DNA of 64,000 nucleotides from CAVXJN01 sp963762165 (GTDB lineage: Bacteria > Pseudomonadota > Gammaproteobacteria > JASBUN01): positions 1-64,000 of the forward strand of contig CAVXJN010000002.1 in NCBI GenBank assembly GCA_963762165.1, written 5' to 3'. The notes under the pieces were generated by a model. The model was not told where the DNA came from, searched no databases, and saw nothing but the letters and a program-made list of their open reading frames with translations. Both the position numbers and the translations under genes were made by a program. Positions 60,959-64,000 of this stretch are shown here, in pieces (the stretch's first letter is position 1; every line of letters starts with the position of its first letter).

Positions 60959-61903
60959 ATGGAACCCTCTGTTCAGGCCTTGACCGGCTCGTCGCCGACG
61001 CGCACCGCGAAACGATATCTATTGGCAACGCGGCCGATGTTCCTGCCCGCATCCGTTCTGCCAGTGGTGGTAGGAACCAGCTGGGGGGCTCAGCTTGCGG
61101 GCTCGATCGACGTCGCTGCAGCGCTCATCGGTGTGCTGGCGGTGATGTGCGTGCATGCGGGGGTCAACGTGCTCAATGACGTCTGCGACGACGCCAACGG
61201 CACGGACCGTGATAACGGCGCGCGGATATTTCCCTATACCGGCGGTTCCCGGTTCATCCAAAACAACGTTCTGAGTTCGCAACAGATGCGTCGGTGGGCG
61301 TTGGTGCTGTTTGCGATCGCGACGTTGTTCGGATTCGCCCTGTACGCGCTGAAAGGTCCGGTGGTGATCGGACTTGGACTGGGTGGCCTAGCCCTGGGTG
61401 TTCTGTACTCCGTACCGCCTTTCGCCTTGGTTTCCCGTGGTTTTGGCGAGACCGCGGTTGCCGCCGGTTTCGGTGTATTGCCGGTGGTGGGTTCGGCCTG
61501 GTTGCAGAGCGGCATCGCCGGCTGGCCGGAAGTGGTGCTGTCGCTGCCGGTCAGTATTTGGGTGGCGAATATTCTGCTGTTGAACGAAGTGCCCGATGCC
61601 ATCGCCGATGCCGGTGCCGGCAAACGGACGTTGGTCGTGCGTTTGGGCGCGCCGCGCAGCGGCACGCTGTACGCTTCGTTGTCAGTGATTGCGGCCATCG
61701 CCGCATTCAGCTTTGCGGTCTACGCGGGCTTGTCGCTGTGGGGCTATCTACCGGTGTTCGGGCTGTTGTTGCTTGGCCTCGATGTCGCCAGGAGGGTGAT
61801 CGCGGTCGGCAGCGCCGACGGCGCGATGCGCCGTGCCATCGAGATTACCCTGTCGATCCATGCACTGGGTTGCCTGTGGCTGGCGGCATGGATATGGATT
61901 TGA
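60959..61903 (+). CDS. UbiA/MenA-type prenyltransferase
   Basis: This integral membrane enzyme has 314 residues and 8-9 helices. The first Asp-rich motif is VLNDVCDDANGTDRD and the second region is EVPDAIADAGAGKRTLVVRLG, both typical of UbiA-superfamily enzymes of the MenA branch. It transfers a prenyl chain to an aromatic acceptor. The substrate could be a quinone precursor or a different ring. The gene downstream overlaps it by 16 bases. Confidence 0.85.
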   Translation: MEPSVQALTGSSPTRTAKRYLLATRPMFLPASVLPVVVGTSWGAQLAGSIDVAAALIGVLAVMCVHAGVNVLNDVCDDANGTDRDNGARIFPYTGGSRFIQNNVLSSQQMRRWALVLFAIATLFGFALYALKGPVVIGLGLGGLALGVLYSVPPFALVSRGFGETAVAAGFGVLPVVGSAWLQSGIAGWPEVVLSLPVSIWVANILLLNEVPDAIADAGAGKRTLVVRLGAPRSGTLYASLSVIAAIAAFSFAVYAGLSLWGYLPVFGLLLLGLDVARRVIAVGSADGAMRRAIEITLSIHALGCLWLAAWIWI

Positions 61904-62697
61904 TTGAAAGCGACACACAATCCGCGAAGGCTGCGGAGGGGTTGCCGCGCCTGTATGAACTGGTGTCAACGGAGCAGGTCGACAGCGCGGTTGATGAGGC
62001 AGTGCGCCGCGCTGAGGCCGGTGCCGCGGAGGGTACGCTGGTGCATGCGCGCTCACAGACGGCGGCAGCGGGGCGCTGTGGACAGGATTGGCTGTCACCG
62101 GCCGGTGGTTTGTACGCTGGTTTGGTACTGCGACCGGATGAAATCCCCGCCGACGCAGTGCAACTCGGCGTGGTGGGTGTCGTGGCGCTCGGCAGCGCAG
62201 TAGCCGAACATGTGTTGCCTTTGACCGAGCTGCACTTTCGTTGGCCCAATGATCTGTTGCTGCGTCACGGCAAGGTGGCCAGTATCCAGATGCGCTGGTC
62301 TGCAGCGGAGTCCGGCAGGACGGAATGGTTGGTACTTGGCATCAACGCCAATGTAAGTGCGCCGCCATCGCTTCTCGGGCACGATGCGGCTTCGGTGCAA
62401 GTGGACGGAGAATGCGCCGTCAGTGCGGGACAACTATTGAACTCGTTTGCACGCCAATTTCTCATTTGGGTGGACCGTTGGGCCAACGATGGCTTCGAGC
62501 CGGTACGCAAGGTGTGGCAGCAACGCATGGTGGGCATCGGCGATGACTACGCAGTCAGCGTGGCGGGAAGCTTGCGCGAGGGTCGGATAGTGAATATCGG
62601 CGCCGACGGCGGCCTGTTGTTGGGTCATGGCGATGCCATCGACCGGATCAGTCTGACTGATGCATTTGCACGCACGGAGCCGGAATCCGGTTCCTAG
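61888..62697 (+). CDS. Biotin/lipoate protein ligase-like protein
   Basis: The protein has 269 residues from ATG 61888. A BirA/LplA-type catalytic fold is visible: HARSQTAAAGRCGQDWLSPAGGLYAGLVLRP, LHFRWPNDLLLRHGKVASIQM and LGINANVSAPP. There is no N-terminal HTH, so it is not a BirA repressor. The region normally reading KVGGIL reads KVASIQ, so activity and substrate are uncertain. It sits between a prenyltransferase and a Rieske-like gene, which suggests a specialised role. Confidence 0.75.
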   Translation: MDMDLIESDTQSAKAAEGLPRLYELVSTEQVDSAVDEAVRRAEAGAAEGTLVHARSQTAAAGRCGQDWLSPAGGLYAGLVLRPDEIPADAVQLGVVGVVALGSAVAEHVLPLTELHFRWPNDLLLRHGKVASIQMRWSAAESGRTEWLVLGINANVSAPPSLLGHDAASVQVDGECAVSAGQLLNSFARQFLIWVDRWANDGFEPVRKVWQQRMVGIGDDYAVSVAGSLREGRIVNIGADGGLLLGHGDAIDRISLTDAFARTEPESGS

Positions 62698-62706
62698 GAG
62701 CATGCC

Positions 62707-63450
62707 ATGGGAGATGCAGGAAAGTTTACCCGTCGCGGTTTCATCGCCTGGTGCGCGTCGGCGGCATCGTGTCTGGCCGCACGGGGTGCCCGCAGCGATG
62801 GTGCGGAGCAGGCCGAACACCGCTATCCGCGCGCACAACTGGTTGCGCACGACGGAACGCCGATACGCGCACGCGATCTGGTTCCGGGCAGGAACTACAT
62901 CTTCCATTATCCCTATCTGGCGACACCGTGTTTCCTGCTGAATCTCGGCGAGAATTCGAGTCAGGAGCTGCTGCACACCGAAAACGGCGCGACTTACCGT
63001 TGTCCCGGCGGCGTCGGTCCGCGGCGCTCGATCGTGGCCTATTCGGCCATTTGCGCGCACAAAATGACCCATCCGGCGCAGGAGGTCAGTTTCATCAGTT
63101 ACCGTAAGGATACGGCGACTTTCTACGATCGCGATTATCAGCAACAGCGCCGCAACGGTGTCATCTATTGCTGTTCCGAGAAGAGCGTCTACGATCCCGC
63201 GCACGGCGCTGCGGTATTGGGCGGACCGGCGCCTCAGCCTTTGGCCGCGATCCAACTCGAATATGATCCAGAGCACGATACCCTGGCGGCGGTGGCCACC
63301 CGCGGCGGCGAGATGTTCGACCTTTTCTTCCAGAAATTCGGTTTCCGCCTGGCGCTCGAGTACGGCACTCAGGATCTGCGCCGCGCCATGACGCCTACCG
63401 CAGCGGTGGTGCCATTGGAAGAATTCTCGGCCAACCGGATCCGATGTTGA
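62707..63450 (+). CDS. Tat-exported Rieske-like protein with altered ligand motif
   Basis: The protein has 247 residues. The Tat signal is FTRRGFIAWCASAAS. A Rieske-like fold is suggested by SAICAHKMTHPAQEVSFISY (CxH box) and VIYCCSEKSVYDPAHGAAVLGGPAPQPL, which matches the layout of the second box (CxxH-GSxFD-G-GPAP). The second His is absent, with CCSEK in its place. Whether a 2Fe-2S cluster binds is therefore unclear. The C-terminal 50 residues are not typical of Rieske proteins. It may be an electron-transfer partner of the SQR upstream. GGAGC stands before the ATG. Confidence 0.7.
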   Translation: MGDAGKFTRRGFIAWCASAASCLAARGARSDGAEQAEHRYPRAQLVAHDGTPIRARDLVPGRNYIFHYPYLATPCFLLNLGENSSQELLHTENGATYRCPGGVGPRRSIVAYSAICAHKMTHPAQEVSFISYRKDTATFYDRDYQQQRRNGVIYCCSEKSVYDPAHGAAVLGGPAPQPLAAIQLEYDPEHDTLAAVATRGGEMFDLFFQKFGFRLALEYGTQDLRRAMTPTAAVVPLEEFSANRIRC

Positions 63451-63525
63451 GCGGCTGCCTTGACGGGCGTGGGCTGGTCGCGTAAAGTCCCGTTTTCGCC
63501 CGCCAGGGCACTTGTAGTACCCGAC

Positions 63526-63602
63526 GTCCCCATCGTCTAGCCGGCCTAGGACACCGCCCTTTCACGGCGGTAACAGGGGTTCGAATCCCCTTGGGGACGC
63601 CA
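63526..63602 (+). tRNA. tRNA-Glu (anticodon TTC)
   Basis: The 77-nt cloverleaf has acceptor GTCCCCA/TGGGGAC, anticodon stem CCGCC/GGCGG with loop CTTTCAC (anticodon TTC), T-arm AGGGG-TTCGAAT-CCCCT, discriminator G and an encoded CCA. Confidence 0.95.
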
Positions 63603-63617
63603 TTATCCCTAGCACGA

Positions 63618-63643
63618 GGCTCCGTTTCGCGGGGCCTTTCGTT
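63618..63643 (+). terminator. Probable terminator after tRNA-Glu
   Basis: GGCTCCG-TTTCG-CGGGGCC (7-bp stem with one G-U pair) is followed by TTTCGTTT, an interrupted T-run. Confidence 0.6.
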
Positions 63644-63705
63644 TATGTCGCCAAGGCCGATGCGAACTCGGCGTTGAACCCTGTCGCCGGGCAGCGGCGG
63701 TCGCG

Positions 63706-64000
63706 CTACCAGACGGTCCGGCCGCGGTTGCCGGCGATGAACTTCTGCAGTCGATCGAGGGGCACCGGGGCGCCGATAAAATAGCCCTGGACCGCGTCAC
63801 AGCCGTGTTTACGCAGAAAGTTCAGTTGCTCCAGGGTCTCCACGCCTTCGGCGACTGCCTCGGTGCCCAATTTGTGGCCGAGGGTGATGCTGGTTTCGAC
63901 GATCAGCGCATCGTTGGGATCGGTGGTTACATCCTGGACGAAGGTCTGGTCGATCTTAATGGTCTGCAGTCGAAAGCGCTTCAGGTATGCGAGCGAAGAG
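63706..64000 (-). CDS. EAL-domain (c-di-GMP phosphodiesterase) protein, C-terminal part
   Basis: This leftward gene continues beyond the window's right edge. The 97 visible residues are the end of an EAL domain: LKRFRLQTIKIDQTFVQDV, AVAEGVETLEQLNFLRKHG and QGYFIGAPVPLDRLQKF, ending at a TAG (63706-63708). These carry the catalytic KID and AEGVE features of c-di-GMP phosphodiesterases. Whether a GGDEF or sensor domain precedes cannot be seen. Confidence 0.9.
   Translation of the reverse strand, partial: SSLAYLKRFRLQTIKIDQTFVQDVTTDPNDALIVETSITLGHKLGTEAVAEGVETLEQLNFLRKHGCDAVQGYFIGAPVPLDRLQKFIAGNRGRTVW

Overview
The window looks like the chromosome of a GC-rich, chemolithoautotrophic gammaproteobacterium. 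The signs are a form IA RubisCO inside an alpha-carboxysome locus, a DAB-type inorganic carbon pump, a sulfide:quinone oxidoreductase, a cytochrome bd oxidase and a molybdenum formate dehydrogenase. There are no insertion sequences, phage genes or CRISPR arrays.

Layout. (1) 1-6.9 kb: a heterotetrameric sarcosine oxidase operon soxBDAG, in which soxD and soxA carry seven one-base indels, followed by an SMR transporter, a CBS-pair protein and the remnant of an aconitase-X swivel domain. (2) 7.0-24.0 kb: one long rightward carbon-concentrating island, cbbLS-csoS2-csoSCA-csoS4AB-csoS1CAB-ferritin-acRAF-mcdAB-dabB-(NuoM-like fragment)-dabA-PII-like-csoS1D-Nudix. Two copies of a tandem-dyad promoter element precede it. 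(3) 24-26.3 kb: cbbR, and divergent from it a class II aldolase-like protein fused to a Dabb domain, with a third copy of the same promoter element between them. (4) 26.6-37.6 kb, mostly leftward: tRNA-Val, a Rieske protein, a Cyc2-like cytochrome-porin, stress proteins, MarC, an NtrC-type two-component pair, a lipid kinase, a DUF1206 protein and a MucD-type protease. (5) 37.8-40.2 kb: cydAB. (6) 40.3-57.4 kb: a formate dehydrogenase island. Leftward genes make and insert the molybdenum cofactor (mobA, moeA, moaB, moaA, fdhD, a regulator, DUF6505). Rightward genes encode a sigma-54 activator, DUF6494, DUF3305, DUF3306, a polyferredoxin, a TorD-like chaperone, a Tat peptide, FdhA, FdhB, two small lipoproteins and FdhC. 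(7) 57.4-63.5 kb: Cu/Zn SOD, an ankyrin protein, an SQR-CBS fusion, a START-like protein, a UbiA prenyltransferase, a biotin/lipoate-ligase-like protein and an unusual Rieske-like Tat protein. (8) tRNA-Glu and the end of an EAL-domain gene.

How it fits together. DAB would load the cytoplasm with bicarbonate, carboxysomes fix the CO2, and CbbR appears to coordinate cbbL, itself and the aldolase-like gene through a shared 40-bp element. Formate, sulfide and perhaps an outer-membrane electron donor (Cyc2-like) would feed the quinone pool, with bd oxidase as one outlet. In the formate island, three GG-N10-GC sigma-54 promoters are each paired with an upstream 17-bp dyad related to TGGGACA-N3-TGTCCCA. 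This predicts a compact regulon run by the resident activator, whose receiver domain lacks the phosphoacceptor aspartate.

Limits: all names rest on motif recognition by eye. No database search, alignment or folding program was run.
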